Shown here piece by piece: positions 1 to 7,666 of a DNA stretch of 15,759 nucleotides (position 1 is its first letter; each line of letters starts with the position of its first letter). Made by a program: the position numbers and the translations under genes. The notes under the pieces are model-generated. The model did not search any database. It saw only the letters and a program-made list of their open reading frames with translations, and was not told the origin of the DNA. This DNA comes from Flavobacteriales bacterium (GTDB lineage Bacteria > Bacteroidota > Bacteroidia > Flavobacteriales > Flavobacteriaceae). The stretch lies in the NCBI GenBank assembly GCA_027033875.1, contig JALVKK010000070.1, forward strand, positions 1 to 15,759, read 5' to 3'.

Positions 1-1244
1 ACAGATCATTCTCTTATCCTTCGGTCAATGTTTCATATATAGTTACAGATTTATTAGATAATGAAAACAAAATCTTATCTTTTGCCAAATTACGCTTTTC
101 TTGGGCCAATGTAGGTAAAGATGCACCGGAAGGAATTTTAGGAAGCAAATGGGGATTATACAATTATCCTACCAATAATGGTTCAACCGGAGGTATCTAT
201 CCATATACAACCGAAGGAGACATTAACCTAAAACCCGAAAATCAAAGAACAACAGAGTTGGGTTTGGATTTAAGATTTTGGAATAATCGCATCCGCTTTG
301 ATTATACATATTACGACAATCTGAACACCGATTTAATTGCACCGGTACACGTATCACAAACTTCAGGTAAAAAAAGTATTTGGAAAAATATCGGAGATTT
401 GAAAAACACCGGACATGAAGTACTTTTAAGCGCTCGTTGGCTGAATAAATCGGATATGAATTGGACAACGACTATAAATTGGTCAACTAACAAAGGAAAA
501 GTATTAAACTTACCTGATCAAGTAGATAACTTTATATATGCCGATAGCGGTTATGCCGGAGTTATCTCTATGGTCAAAGAAGGTGATGAACCCGGCACAC
601 TTTACGGTTATAAATGGCTATATAATGATAACGGCGATAGAATCATTGATAGTAACGGTTTGCCTATAATAGATACAAATGAAAAAGTAGTTGTCGGACA
701 TGCTTTTCCTGATTGGGTTGGATCAATTGGCAATACCTTAAATTATAAAAATTTTAGTTTAAACTTCTTGTTTGAATATAAAAAAGGAGGTGATGTTTAC
801 GATGCCGGACAAAGAAACGCTATCAGAGACGGTACTATTAAAATAACCGAACAACGCTATGAAAATGTTGTTTTAGACGGTGTTCAAGATGACGGACACG
901 GCGGGTGGAAACCCAATGAAACTCCCGTATATATCGATGAAAATTACTACAGAAGTTCCAGTCATTATAATCGTGCTTCCGAAATATTAATCCAAGATGC
1001 CTCTTGGGTCAAATTAAGAAATGTATCTTTAACTTTTACTTTGCCTAACAAATGGATAAAAAATTCATTCCTAAACAAAGTACAAATTAATGCAAGCGGA
1101 GGAAACTTTTTACTATGGACACCTTTTAGAGGATTTGATCCCGAAGGTAGTCAATTTGCTGCCGGTTCCAATACTTACGGTTTTACCGGTTTAAATATTC
1201 CTTTAACCCAAACTTACGGTTTTGGTGTTAAATTTAATTTCTAA
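1..1244 (+). CDS. SusC/RagA-type TonB-dependent outer membrane receptor, C-terminal part (5' end outside window)
   Basis: The reading frame is open from base 3 to the TAA at 1242-1244, giving about 413 residues of C-terminal beta-barrel; the signal peptide, carboxypeptidase-like domain and plug lie upstream of the window. Visible family features are the segment LSFAKLRFSWANVGKDAP near the start, the strand-turn pattern LKPENQRTTELGLDLRFW, and the ending TYGFGVKFNF, whose terminal Phe is typical of barrels inserted by the BAM machinery. SusC proteins are 22-strand barrels that import ligands captured by a SusD lid, powered by TonB-ExbB-ExbD. The susD-type gene starts 18 bp downstream on the same strand, as expected for one transcript. 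The substrate cannot be told: no hydrolase or sensor gene is visible beside it. There is no frameshift in the visible part. Confidence 0.95.
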   Translation, partial: RSFSYPSVNVSYIVTDLLDNENKILSFAKLRFSWANVGKDAPEGILGSKWGLYNYPTNNGSTGGIYPYTTEGDINLKPENQRTTELGLDLRFWNNRIRFDYTYYDNLNTDLIAPVHVSQTSGKKSIWKNIGDLKNTGHEVLLSARWLNKSDMNWTTTINWSTNKGKVLNLPDQVDNFIYADSGYAGVISMVKEGDEPGTLYGYKWLYNDNGDRIIDSNGLPIIDTNEKVVVGHAFPDWVGSIGNTLNYKNFSLNFLFEYKKGGDVYDAGQRNAIRDGTIKITEQRYENVVLDGVQDDGHGGWKPNETPVYIDENYYRSSSHYNRASEILIQDASWVKLRNVSLTFTLPNKWIKNSFLNKVQINASGGNFLLWTPFRGFDPEGSQFAAGSNTYGFTGLNIPLTQTYGFGVKFNF

Positions 1245-1262
1245 TTTATAAAAATAAGAACA

Positions 1263-2732
1263 ATGAAAAGTATAAAATTTTTAATCTTAACTTTTACACT
1301 GGTTGTTTCTTTATCCGGTTGTAAAGATTTTTTTGATGTAAATGACCCGACTAACACGGTTTCCGACCAAAATCAATCGTTAAATTTAATGCTTCCGAGT
1401 GTTGAATACTATACTGCAACTTTACAATTCCGTAAAGCATATTCCATGGGACAGTTGCAACAACATATTGCTTCTTATTTCGACCACGGAATAGATCAAC
1501 ACTACGAATCTTCTTTTGCCGGCACTTGGTCGTTATATTACACAAAAGTGCTTTTTGTATTAAAAAGAATGAGTGAACTGGCAGACGAAAAAAATGCTAT
1601 TCATTACAAAGGAGTTATTAATACCTTAAAAGCCTTAACTTTAGGTATGGTAACTGACGTATATGGTGAAATGCCGTATTTTCAAGCCTCAACAGGATCA
1701 AATAATTTACAACCCGAAGTTGATAGTCAAGAAGAACTCTATAATGAAATTCAATCATTATTAGACATAGCTATTAGTCAATTTGATGCAATTGACAATT
1801 CGGGTTTAGATGTTGTAAAAGGGGACGGTATATATAATGGTGATTTAGAAAAATGGAAACGTTTGGCTTATACTTTAAAAGCCCGATATGCCATGCATTT
1901 AACCAAAATAAATGATCCTGTCAGCATTGGAAATGAAGTATTGGGTTATTTACAAAACGGTTTTAACTCCAATGCTGACGATTTTCAACTGTCATTTAAT
2001 GATAAAACAAAAAATCCCTGGCACACATCGGTTGTATTAGCTTCCAATACAGGAAATATATCCGTTTTGTTTTCAGAACAATTGGTCAATTATATGAATA
2101 GTTCTATTTATCCTACCGCAGCATACGATCCTCGCATTTATGACTATATTGACAATAATGGAGCTGCAACTTTTGATGGCGCTCAAAATGGTAACGAAGG
2201 TAATACCGAAAATGGAAATAATGCAAATACTAAATTTAATGCAAATAGCTACTATTTTAAACAAGACTCTCCCTTGGTTCTTGTTAGCTACGCAGAAGCA
2301 CTTTTTCTAAAAGCAGAAGCCGAATTTTTGGCTACCGGTGGAAATGCAACATCTGTTGGCAGCACACAAAATGCTTATGATGCTTACAAATCCGGTATTG
2401 AAACAAATATGAATAAAATTGGCATTGATGCCGGTTTAAGAGATGCTTATCTAAACGATCCCGCTATTGATGTTACGCCTGCCAATTTAAAATTAGAACA
2501 TATTATGAAAGAAAAATATATCGCTCTTTTGCTAAATCCGGAAATATTTAACGATATGAGACGATATGATTTTTCAACTGACGTTTACAAAGGACTTGAA
2601 TTACCTGCAAATCATAATCCTGATTTAAACGGACAATGGTTCAGACGTCCCATCTATCCGACCAGCGAATTGTCAAAAAACCCTAATTTGGAACAACATG
2701 AAGTAACTGAACCTTTCTGGTGGGACCAATAA
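1263..2732 (+). CDS. SusD/RagB-type outer membrane lipoprotein (SusD-like_2 type)
   Basis: This 489-residue protein is the surface ligand-binding partner of the upstream SusC. It has a Lys-rich N-terminus, a hydrophobic stretch and a lipobox LSGC with the acylated Cys at residue 20; the following KDFFD is an acidic stretch like the Bacteroidota surface-export signal. Helical TPR-like SusD segments are visible: LKALTLGMVTDVYGEMPYF (about 122-140), LEKWKRLAYTLKARYAMHL (about 195-213), VSYAEALFLKAEAEF in the C-terminal half, and the late motif KEKYIALLLNPEIFNDMRRY. The length fits the SusD-like_2 branch. Residues about 297-328 form an Asn/Gly-rich low-complexity loop, possibly exposed near the ligand site. 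The gene is followed within 30 bp by a strong terminator, so it ends the operon. The substrate is unknown; neither a glycan nor a peptide ligand can be excluded. Confidence 0.95.
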   Translation: MKSIKFLILTFTLVVSLSGCKDFFDVNDPTNTVSDQNQSLNLMLPSVEYYTATLQFRKAYSMGQLQQHIASYFDHGIDQHYESSFAGTWSLYYTKVLFVLKRMSELADEKNAIHYKGVINTLKALTLGMVTDVYGEMPYFQASTGSNNLQPEVDSQEELYNEIQSLLDIAISQFDAIDNSGLDVVKGDGIYNGDLEKWKRLAYTLKARYAMHLTKINDPVSIGNEVLGYLQNGFNSNADDFQLSFNDKTKNPWHTSVVLASNTGNISVLFSEQLVNYMNSSIYPTAAYDPRIYDYIDNNGAATFDGAQNGNEGNTENGNNANTKFNANSYYFKQDSPLVLVSYAEALFLKAEAEFLATGGNATSVGSTQNAYDAYKSGIETNMNKIGIDAGLRDAYLNDPAIDVTPANLKLEHIMKEKYIALLLNPEIFNDMRRYDFSTDVYKGLELPANHNPDLNGQWFRRPIYPTSELSKNPNLEQHEVTEPFWWDQ

Positions 2733-2752
2733 TATCCAAATCTTTTCAAAAC

Positions 2753-2797
2753 AAAAAAGAGGCTGTCTCGATTGCTTTTGAGACAGCCTCTTTTTTT
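2753..2797. terminator. Bidirectional intrinsic terminator between susD and the helical-protein gene
   Basis: An 11-bp perfect stem (2759-2769, gaggctgtctc, with 2780-2790) encloses a 10-nt loop. It is preceded by a run of six A (2753-2758) and followed by seven T (2791-2797), so either strand reads as stem plus U-tract. It lies between two convergent genes (stops at 2732 on + and 2814 on -) and should stop both transcripts. Confidence 0.88.
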
Positions 2798-2813
2798 GTC
2801 ATTCAACAAATAA

Positions 2814-3692
2814 TCAAAGTTTATTTTGAAGTTTTTCCAATTCCAATTTTTCCTTTTTGATTTTAAATTCAATATCTTTGATTTTATCCTCTCTTTTCAA
2901 AATATCATTTGGCGATAATTTTCCTTTGGTTTTTTGTTTTTCCAATTTGCGTTCCAAACTCAATTTTTTTGCCTCCAACTTTTTGATATCGTCTTTTTTA
3001 TCGATAATCTTAGCTTTGATTTTAGCTATTCTTTTTTGTTCCTTTTCTGCTTCTTTACGTTTTTTTTCAGCGCGCTTTTCGGCTTTTTTGCGTTCTTTCT
3101 CTGCTTTTTTACGTTCTTTTTCCGCTTTTTTGCGCTCCCTTTCCATTTTCTTTTGCTCTTTTTCACGTTGCTTTTCCGCACGTTTTCTTTCCTTTTCTGC
3201 CTTTTTTCGCTCTTTTTCCAATTTTTCACGTTCTTTTTCGGCTTTCTTACGTGCCTTCTCAGCTTTTTGATGCTCTTTTTCTTGACGTTTTAATATTTCT
3301 TTACGTTCTTTTGCCAGTCTTTCACGTTCTTTTTCGGCTTTCTTACGCGCTTGCGCTTCTTTTTCACGAGCTTTCTCAGCTTCCTTACGTGCTTTTTCCG
3401 CTTGCTCTTTTTCCTTATTCAATTTCTCGATAGATGCTTCTTTCTCTTTTTCACTCAATATACGCTGTCTTTCCTTTTCTTCTGAAATACTTTGTTGCTC
3501 TTTTTCAATTTCTGACGGATTCTTACTATCTACATCAGGTCTAACAAGACTGTCTTGAACCGTATTTACAATCGTATCACGATACTTTTCAACGGGCTTG
3601 GTAACAACTCCTTGCTTCTCTGTATCTATTTGGGCTTGCGTTAGCATCACGCCTCCCATTAATACAAATAATAACAAACTTATTTTTTTCAT
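2814..3692 (-). CDS. Exported protein made mainly of a long ER/K-rich charged helix; function unknown
   Basis: The 292-residue product begins MKKISLLLFVLMGGVMLTQA, a clear signal peptide probably cleaved after Ala20, so the protein should reach the periplasm. Residues 21-60 are ordinary. Residues about 61-222 are almost only Glu, Lys, Arg and Ala in seven-residue units such as AEKERKK, with hardly any large hydrophobic residue: the pattern of a single stable alpha helix (ER/K helix), not a classic coiled coil. Residues 225-292 regain Ile/Leu at heptad spacing, with a break at GKLSPND (257-263), and may form a real coiled-coil hairpin. At 1.5 angstrom per residue the charged part would be about 24 nm long. 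It resembles the helical spacer of TolA but has no retained membrane anchor or TolA C-domain. It stands alone, with its own promoter and terminator. ATG at 3692 is the only start that gives the signal peptide. Confidence 0.8.
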   Translation of the reverse strand: MKKISLLLFVLMGGVMLTQAQIDTEKQGVVTKPVEKYRDTIVNTVQDSLVRPDVDSKNPSEIEKEQQSISEEKERQRILSEKEKEASIEKLNKEKEQAEKARKEAEKAREKEAQARKKAEKERERLAKERKEILKRQEKEHQKAEKARKKAEKEREKLEKERKKAEKERKRAEKQREKEQKKMERERKKAEKERKKAEKERKKAEKRAEKKRKEAEKEQKRIAKIKAKIIDKKDDIKKLEAKKLSLERKLEKQKTKGKLSPNDILKREDKIKDIEFKIKKEKLELEKLQNKL

Positions 3693-3712
3693 AATATTAA
3701 ATTTTTATGAAG

Positions 3713-3744
3713 CAAAATTACATATTTTTATATTAATTAACAAA
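3713..3744 (-). promoter_or_regulatory. Bacteroidota-type promoter of the helical-protein gene
   Basis: Read on the minus strand, TTTG (3744-3741) is followed after 20 nt by TAATTTTG (3720-3713), matching the Bacteroidota -33/-7 consensus TTTG and TAnnTTTG at its usual spacing. Transcription would start near 3706, about 14 nt before the ATG at 3692. This is the only promoter in the window where both boxes fit. Confidence 0.65.
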
Positions 3745-3843
3745 TTTTGTGATTATTATACATTTGTTTGTTTGATGTCCGACGAATCGGTTATTTGATA
3801 CTCACCACTGCTCTTTCTCACTTTTCACCAATTAATCCCTTTC

Positions 3844-4797
3844 TCAATTCTTCATTTCCTCTATTTTATACCGCTTCACTTTATCATTATTTTTTAGAAG
3901 CATTTCGCCTAAAAATCCGGCTAAAAAAAACTGACTACCCAAAATCATAGCAGCCAGTGCAATATAAAACCAAGGGCGATCCGTTACCAAATGGGTTGGT
4001 ATATGATAGTATAATTTGTAGGCTTTGACTACCAAAATAGTCAATGTTGCCAATCCGCCTATCAAAAACATCAATATTCCCAAAGCGCCGAACAAATGCA
4101 TAGGACGCTTGGCAAAACGCGTCAAAAACCAAAGGCTAATCAAATCTAAAACACCCTTGATAAACCTATCGGAACCGAATTTGGTTTCTCCGTATTTCCG
4201 GGCTTGATGTTGTACAACCTTTTCTCCGATATTTGTGTATCCTTCGTTTTTTGCCAAAAAAGGGATATAGCGATGCATCTCGCCATATACATCTATATCC
4301 TTGATAACTTGATTTTTATAGGCTTTTAAACCACAATTAAAATCATGTAACTGCAAACCCGAAACTTTTCGGGCTGCCCAATTAAAAACTTTACTGGGTA
4401 AATTCTTTTTTATTTTAGAATCATAACGCTTCTTTTTCCAACCCGATACCAAATTATAATTTTCTTTGGTAATCATTTCATACAAAGCCGGTATTTCTTC
4501 GGGGCTGTCTTGCAAATCGGCGTCCATAGTAATAACAACATCACCCTGTGCTATTTTAAAACCGGCATTTAAAGCTTGTGACTTACCGTAATTACGTCTG
4601 AATTTAACTGCTTTTACTTGTGCATCTTTATGAGCTATGTCTGAAATAACTTGCCATGAATCATCCGTGCTGCCATCATCAATAAAAATAATTTCGTACG
4701 AAAAACTTTCCCGTTGCATAACTTCGGTAATCCACCGGTAAAGCTCCGGTAGTGATTCCGCTTCGTTTAGTAATGGTATGACTAAGGATATTTGCAT
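3844..4797 (-). CDS. Family 2 glycosyltransferase, polyprenyl-phosphate sugar transferase type (GtrB/DPM1-like)
   Basis: The 317-residue enzyme starts with the GT-A fold motif SLVIPLLNEAESLPEL (4-19), then IIFIDDGSTDDSW (36-48) and the metal/nucleotide site DADLQD (92-97), followed by NCGLKAY (154-160) and the HQARKYGETKFG block (197-208) characteristic of the DPM1/GtrB/ArnC group. Two membrane segments follow at about 235-257 and 276-300, then a basic tail on the cytoplasmic side. Such enzymes move a sugar from a nucleotide donor to undecaprenyl phosphate at the inner face of the inner membrane; the flipped lipid-sugar then feeds surface glycan or lipid modification. Donor and product cannot be read from sequence. 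The DUF4199 gene lies 294 bp upstream, a pairing I recall from other Bacteroidota. No promoter match was found in front of it. Confidence 0.93.
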   Translation of the reverse strand: MQISLVIPLLNEAESLPELYRWITEVMQRESFSYEIIFIDDGSTDDSWQVISDIAHKDAQVKAVKFRRNYGKSQALNAGFKIAQGDVVITMDADLQDSPEEIPALYEMITKENYNLVSGWKKKRYDSKIKKNLPSKVFNWAARKVSGLQLHDFNCGLKAYKNQVIKDIDVYGEMHRYIPFLAKNEGYTNIGEKVVQHQARKYGETKFGSDRFIKGVLDLISLWFLTRFAKRPMHLFGALGILMFLIGGLATLTILVVKAYKLYYHIPTHLVTDRPWFYIALAAMILGSQFFLAGFLGEMLLKNNDKVKRYKIEEMKN

Positions 4798-4806
4798 ATT
4801 GTTTTT

Positions 4807-4909
4807 ATTGAGGAATTGAGGATTTGTTATGCTTCATAGAATACTTTGAGCTTTATGACTGCTTGTTGCTTCAAACTATATTCCTGCTATTAATTTGAGG
4901 AAATGAGGA
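4807..4909. repeat. Two octamer doublets (attgagga type)
   Basis: The 8-bp word attgagga occurs twice in tandem at 4807-4822, and a diverged doublet (tttgagga, aatgagga) lies at 4894-4909. Both are in the 294-bp gap between the DUF4199 and glycosyltransferase genes. The gap 4798-5091 holds no gene; it contains only these doublets and the repeats and hairpin listed next. Confidence 0.6.
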
Positions 4910-4924
4910 TTAATAATGATTTTC

Positions 4925-4958
4925 GATTTCAGATTTCAGATTTCAGATTTCAGATTTT
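4925..4958. repeat. Heptamer tandem array gatttca x4
   Basis: Four perfect copies of gatttca run from 4925 to 4952, followed by a partial fifth (gattt) to 4957. On the minus strand, the direction of the neighbouring genes, the unit is tgaaatc. It lies in the noncoding gap between DUF4199 and the glycosyltransferase. A change in copy number would not alter any reading frame. Confidence 0.95.
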
Positions 4959-4969
4959 CTTGGTTACCG

Positions 4970-5003
4970 GGTAATTTTGTGACATTAAGAACAAAATTGT
5001 ACC
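4970..5003. repeat. Small hairpin in the DUF4199-glycosyltransferase gap
   Basis: An 8-bp perfect inverted repeat (aattttgt 4973-4980 with acaaaatt 4991-4998) has a 10-nt loop and three more outer pairs (4970-4972 with 5001-5003) across a 2-nt bulge. No T-run follows on the minus strand, so it is not a convincing terminator. It sits between two heptamer arrays. Confidence 0.5.
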
Positions 5004-5006
5004 GAG

Positions 5007-5086
5007 ATACAACTTTCAACTTTTTACTTAGGTTACTGAGACTGCCGAAGTATGGTTACTGAGCCTGCCGAAGTACAACTTTCAAC
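5007..5086. repeat. Two gttgaaa-type heptamer arrays flanking a 23-bp direct repeat
   Basis: On the minus strand 5007-5027 reads as three 7-bp units (gtaaaaa, gttgaaa, gttgtat) and 5073-5086 as two (gttgaaa, gttgtac). A 14-bp exact copy, tacaactttcaact, is therefore found at 5008-5021 and 5074-5087. Between the arrays, 5031-5053 and 5054-5075 are tandem copies of a 23/22-bp unit differing at one position in the shared part; on the minus strand it contains cttcggcaggctcagtaacc. From memory this resembles a sequence scattered between genes in many Bacteroidota; a genome search would be needed to confirm it here. The block ends 5 bp from the DUF4199 stop codon. Confidence 0.85.
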
Positions 5087-5091
5087 TAATA

Positions 5092-5610
5092 TCAATAATC
5101 CTCATTTGGCGTTTTAAAAAACAAACCGCCGAGCAAACCGCCAATAACCCCGTACAACAAACCGGAAAATAACTGCCCGACCAACTGCATCGGTACAAAA
5201 AACTTTTTGGTTATTTCCATCTGTTTGTCCAACATTTCATCAGTAAATTTACCGGTTTCTTCAAGAACCGAACGGGATATTTCCATAACTTGATCAATTG
5301 CCGCCGGATTGATATAAGCAAAGTAAATATAAGCATAAATGCCGACGAACAAACCGCCCAGCAAACCTATAAATACGCCTAATTTTACAGCTTTTCCCAA
5401 AGTTACGGTATTGCCTTGTTTACGATAATACCAAACCGCCAAAACCGGCAATCCGATAAATATAAATAAAGAAACAAATCCCAGTACTACACTAGTAGGA
5501 TTTTTAGGATCAGCAGTAGGCGATTTTATCAACATAAAAAGTATGCCTAAAATAGCATAAAGCGCTGCAAATGTCCAAACGGTACTCTTAAATGATTTTT
5601 GATTTTCCAT
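5092..5610 (-). CDS. DUF4199 family integral membrane protein
   Basis: This 172-residue protein has four predicted membrane helices (about 10-28, 40-62, 75-98 and 138-165) and a polar extracytoplasmic stretch of about 40 residues (100-137, INPAAIDQVMEISRSV onward). The helix order, the YYRKQGN loop after helix 2, the Gly-rich GVFIGLLGGLFVGIYAY helix 3 and the closing GGLLGGLFFK match the DUF4199 family, which is common in Bacteroidota and has no known biochemical role. It lies upstream of, and on the same strand as, the family 2 glycosyltransferase; a helper or transport role beside that enzyme is only inference. ATG at 5610 is the first in-frame start and gives the expected cytoplasmic N-terminus. 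The gap on its 5' side to the capD-like gene is 117 bp. Confidence 0.85.
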   Translation of the reverse strand: MENQKSFKSTVWTFAALYAILGILFMLIKSPTADPKNPTSVVLGFVSLFIFIGLPVLAVWYYRKQGNTVTLGKAVKLGVFIGLLGGLFVGIYAYIYFAYINPAAIDQVMEISRSVLEETGKFTDEMLDKQMEITKKFFVPMQLVGQLFSGLLYGVIGGLLGGLFFKTPNEDY

Positions 5611-5685
5611 TGTTATATATTTTTTGGTTATTTGATGATATTGGTTACACTGATTATTTGTCGTGATTCTATCCTGACCTTCATC

Positions 5686-5729
5686 GTGGAGATCGCAACG
5701 TCTCTACTTGCTACTTGACACTTGCTACT
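5686..5729. repeat. gtagaga inverted element joined to a heptamer array at the capD-like stop
   Basis: 5686-5707 (gtggaga ... tctctac) is an imperfect inverted repeat, 6 of 7 pairs, around an 8-nt centre. It overlaps a 7-bp-period array at 5706-5729 with units acttgct, acttgac, acttgct and a partial act. The 10-mer acttgctact is exact at 5706-5715 and 5720-5729. The TAG stop of the capD-like gene (plus strand 5728-5730) lies at the array edge. The same combination occurs next to uvrA. Confidence 0.75.
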
Positions 5730-7638
5730 AATTTACATCCAACTCTTGATAAACCGAATTGTTAGATACAAATTCCGGAATCATTTTTTTCAAAATTTTT
5801 ACTATTTCAAAATTAGTCATTTTTTTATAATCTTTTAAGGTTTTAAAATAGCCGCATACTTTCTTGCAATCAACTTTATTTAATCGGGCTATTTTTATTT
5901 TGTCGTGGTGAGTCGGCAAATCACCTTCATTTTGTCCCAAAACTTCTTCATATAGTTTTTCGCCCGGACGCAATCCCGTAATTTTGATACCGATTTCTTC
6001 CGGATATTGATAACCTGATAATTGTATCATTTTAACTGCCAAGTCAAAAATACGGACCGGTTCACCCATATCAAATACAAAAATTTCTCCGCCTTGTCCC
6101 ATAGTTCCGGCTTCCAAAACCAAATGACAGGCTTCGGGTATGGTCATAAAAAAACGCGTAATCTCTTTGTGAGTTACCGTTAACGGACCTCCTTTTTTCA
6201 ACTGTTTTTTAAACAATTGGATAACCGACCCGTTAGAACCTAATACATTACCAAAGCGGGTAATGATAAATTTGGTATCCGCCGTATCTTGTTGCGCACA
6301 AGTGGCATATATTTCAGCAGCTCGCTTGGTTGCACCCATGACATTGGTCGGATTAACAGCTTTATCAGTTGAGACCATCACAAATTTTTCAACCTTGTAT
6401 TGCATAGCCAAATCCATAAGCGTTTTACTTCCGAAAATATTGACCTTAATTGCTTCGTAAGGATTTTCTTCCATCAAAGGCACGTGTTTGTAAGCAGCCG
6501 CATGATATATCACTTCCGGTTGATATGTTTTAAAATACATCTGCATTTTATGTGTATCTCTGACATCGGCAACTATTACTTCAAAATTCTTATACGATTT
6601 ACTGATAAATTCCTGTTGCAAATCATACAAAGCTGATTCTGCTTGATCAATTAATAGCAAAAGTTTAGGAGAAAAATGCAATACTTGATTGGCAATTTCC
6701 GACCCGATGGAACCGGCAGCTCCGGTTATCAACACTACTTTACCTTTTAAATCTTGTTGAATTACAGGGTTATCTATTTTGATTGGATTGCGATTGAGCA
6801 ATTCCTCTATATTCAGCTCTTTTATCTGACTGATATTGATCTGTTCTTCGTCTATCCACTGATTGATAAAAGGTACGGTTTTAACTTTCAGACCCAAGTC
6901 TAAATATTTATTGGCAATGTTTAATAATTCCAAAGATTTGGCTTCCGGTTTACTGATAATAACTTCTTCAATTTGATATTTCTCAATAAATTCGGATGTT
7001 ACCGATTTTGGGTGAAATACTTTCTTGCCGTTTATATATTTATTGATAAATTGTTGTCGCTCGTCAACCAATACCATTACTTGATAAGGTGCATTTTGCG
7101 AAGCTAAAATAGCATCATAAACCGCTTTTCCGGAATGCGCTCCGTGAATAATAATATTTTTTGATTTGATATGATGCACAATTTTTTGATGAAAAACCTT
7201 GTAAACAATCCGGCTCGCCAATAATAAAAATATAGATACGAAAAAGGTAAAACCTATTACGGATAAAGGTATATTGCACGAACGAAAATAACCGGTTTTC
7301 CGAATCAAAAAAACAATAACAATCAACAATATTGTCAAAATTACTGCTGATTTTGTAACTTTTATGGCATCATTTATACCGGTATGCCGGACGATACCTT
7401 TGTAAGAACCGGTGATTAAAAAACTGATTAACGCTAATAAACCAACTAAAACCAATTGGGGTGATAATTGATATTTATCAAATTGAAAACCGAAATTGAA
7501 ACGAATAAGATACGAAACAAAAAAAGCATTTAAGACCAGAAAAATATCAATCAACAATACGCCCCAACGCGGTGATGATTTTTCTGCCAAATCTTTTATT
7601 AATTTAGATAATTTGAAGTAATATTTATTAATAAACAA
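5728..7638 (-). CDS. Membrane-anchored nucleotide-sugar 4,6-dehydratase/epimerase (CapD/WbpM/PglF-like)
   Basis: The 636-residue protein has four N-terminal membrane helices (about 27-46, 61-78, 97-113 and 125-143), a Rossmann-like linking domain (about 158-255) and a cytoplasmic short-chain dehydrogenase domain from about 298. Visible motifs are the NAD-binding TGAAGSIG (305-312), AAYKHVP (381-387), the catalytic STDK (423-426) with MGATK (434-438), in which Met replaces the usual Tyr of YxxxK as in PglF/WbpM, and GLRPGEKLYEE (555-565). The family dehydrates UDP-GlcNAc-type sugars at the inner membrane to start rare-sugar synthesis for capsule, O-antigen or glycoprotein glycans. The start is unusual: TTG at 7638-7636. 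No in-frame ATG exists between the upstream stop (7692-7690) and the coding region, and the next Met is near residue 188, beyond all membrane helices. It follows a terminator and has its own likely promoter. Confidence 0.94.
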   Translation of the reverse strand: MFINKYYFKLSKLIKDLAEKSSPRWGVLLIDIFLVLNAFFVSYLIRFNFGFQFDKYQLSPQLVLVGLLALISFLITGSYKGIVRHTGINDAIKVTKSAVILTILLIVIVFLIRKTGYFRSCNIPLSVIGFTFFVSIFLLLASRIVYKVFHQKIVHHIKSKNIIIHGAHSGKAVYDAILASQNAPYQVMVLVDERQQFINKYINGKKVFHPKSVTSEFIEKYQIEEVIISKPEAKSLELLNIANKYLDLGLKVKTVPFINQWIDEEQINISQIKELNIEELLNRNPIKIDNPVIQQDLKGKVVLITGAAGSIGSEIANQVLHFSPKLLLLIDQAESALYDLQQEFISKSYKNFEVIVADVRDTHKMQMYFKTYQPEVIYHAAAYKHVPLMEENPYEAIKVNIFGSKTLMDLAMQYKVEKFVMVSTDKAVNPTNVMGATKRAAEIYATCAQQDTADTKFIITRFGNVLGSNGSVIQLFKKQLKKGGPLTVTHKEITRFFMTIPEACHLVLEAGTMGQGGEIFVFDMGEPVRIFDLAVKMIQLSGYQYPEEIGIKITGLRPGEKLYEEVLGQNEGDLPTHHDKIKIARLNKVDCKKVCGYFKTLKDYKKMTNFEIVKILKKMIPEFVSNNSVYQELDVN

Positions 7639-7658
7639 AATGTGATATTTAGGTTTGA

Positions 7659-7666
7659 CAAAGTTA
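7659..7666 (-). promoter_or_regulatory. Likely -7 box of the capD-like gene
   Basis: On the minus strand 7666-7659 reads TAACTTTG, an exact match to TAnnTTTG. Transcription would begin near 7652, about 14 nt before the TTG start at 7638. No TTTG box is found at the usual distance upstream, so support is partial. It lies just beyond the terminator of the menaquinone pair. Confidence 0.45.

Noticed and set aside
258..1244. Treating 258 as the start of a complete gene
   Set aside because: The frame is open to the window edge, and the residues before 258 are typical SusC barrel sequence, so it is a 5'-truncated gene.
2857..3293. Open frames rich in Phe and Ser on the plus strand, opposite the charged-helix gene
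   Set aside because: They are the antisense reading of the Glu/Lys/Arg repeat codons; the minus-strand frame has a signal peptide, a promoter and a terminator.
4925..4957. Possible CRISPR array or other spaced repeat
   Set aside because: Units are 7 bp and directly abutting with no spacers; no cas gene is present.
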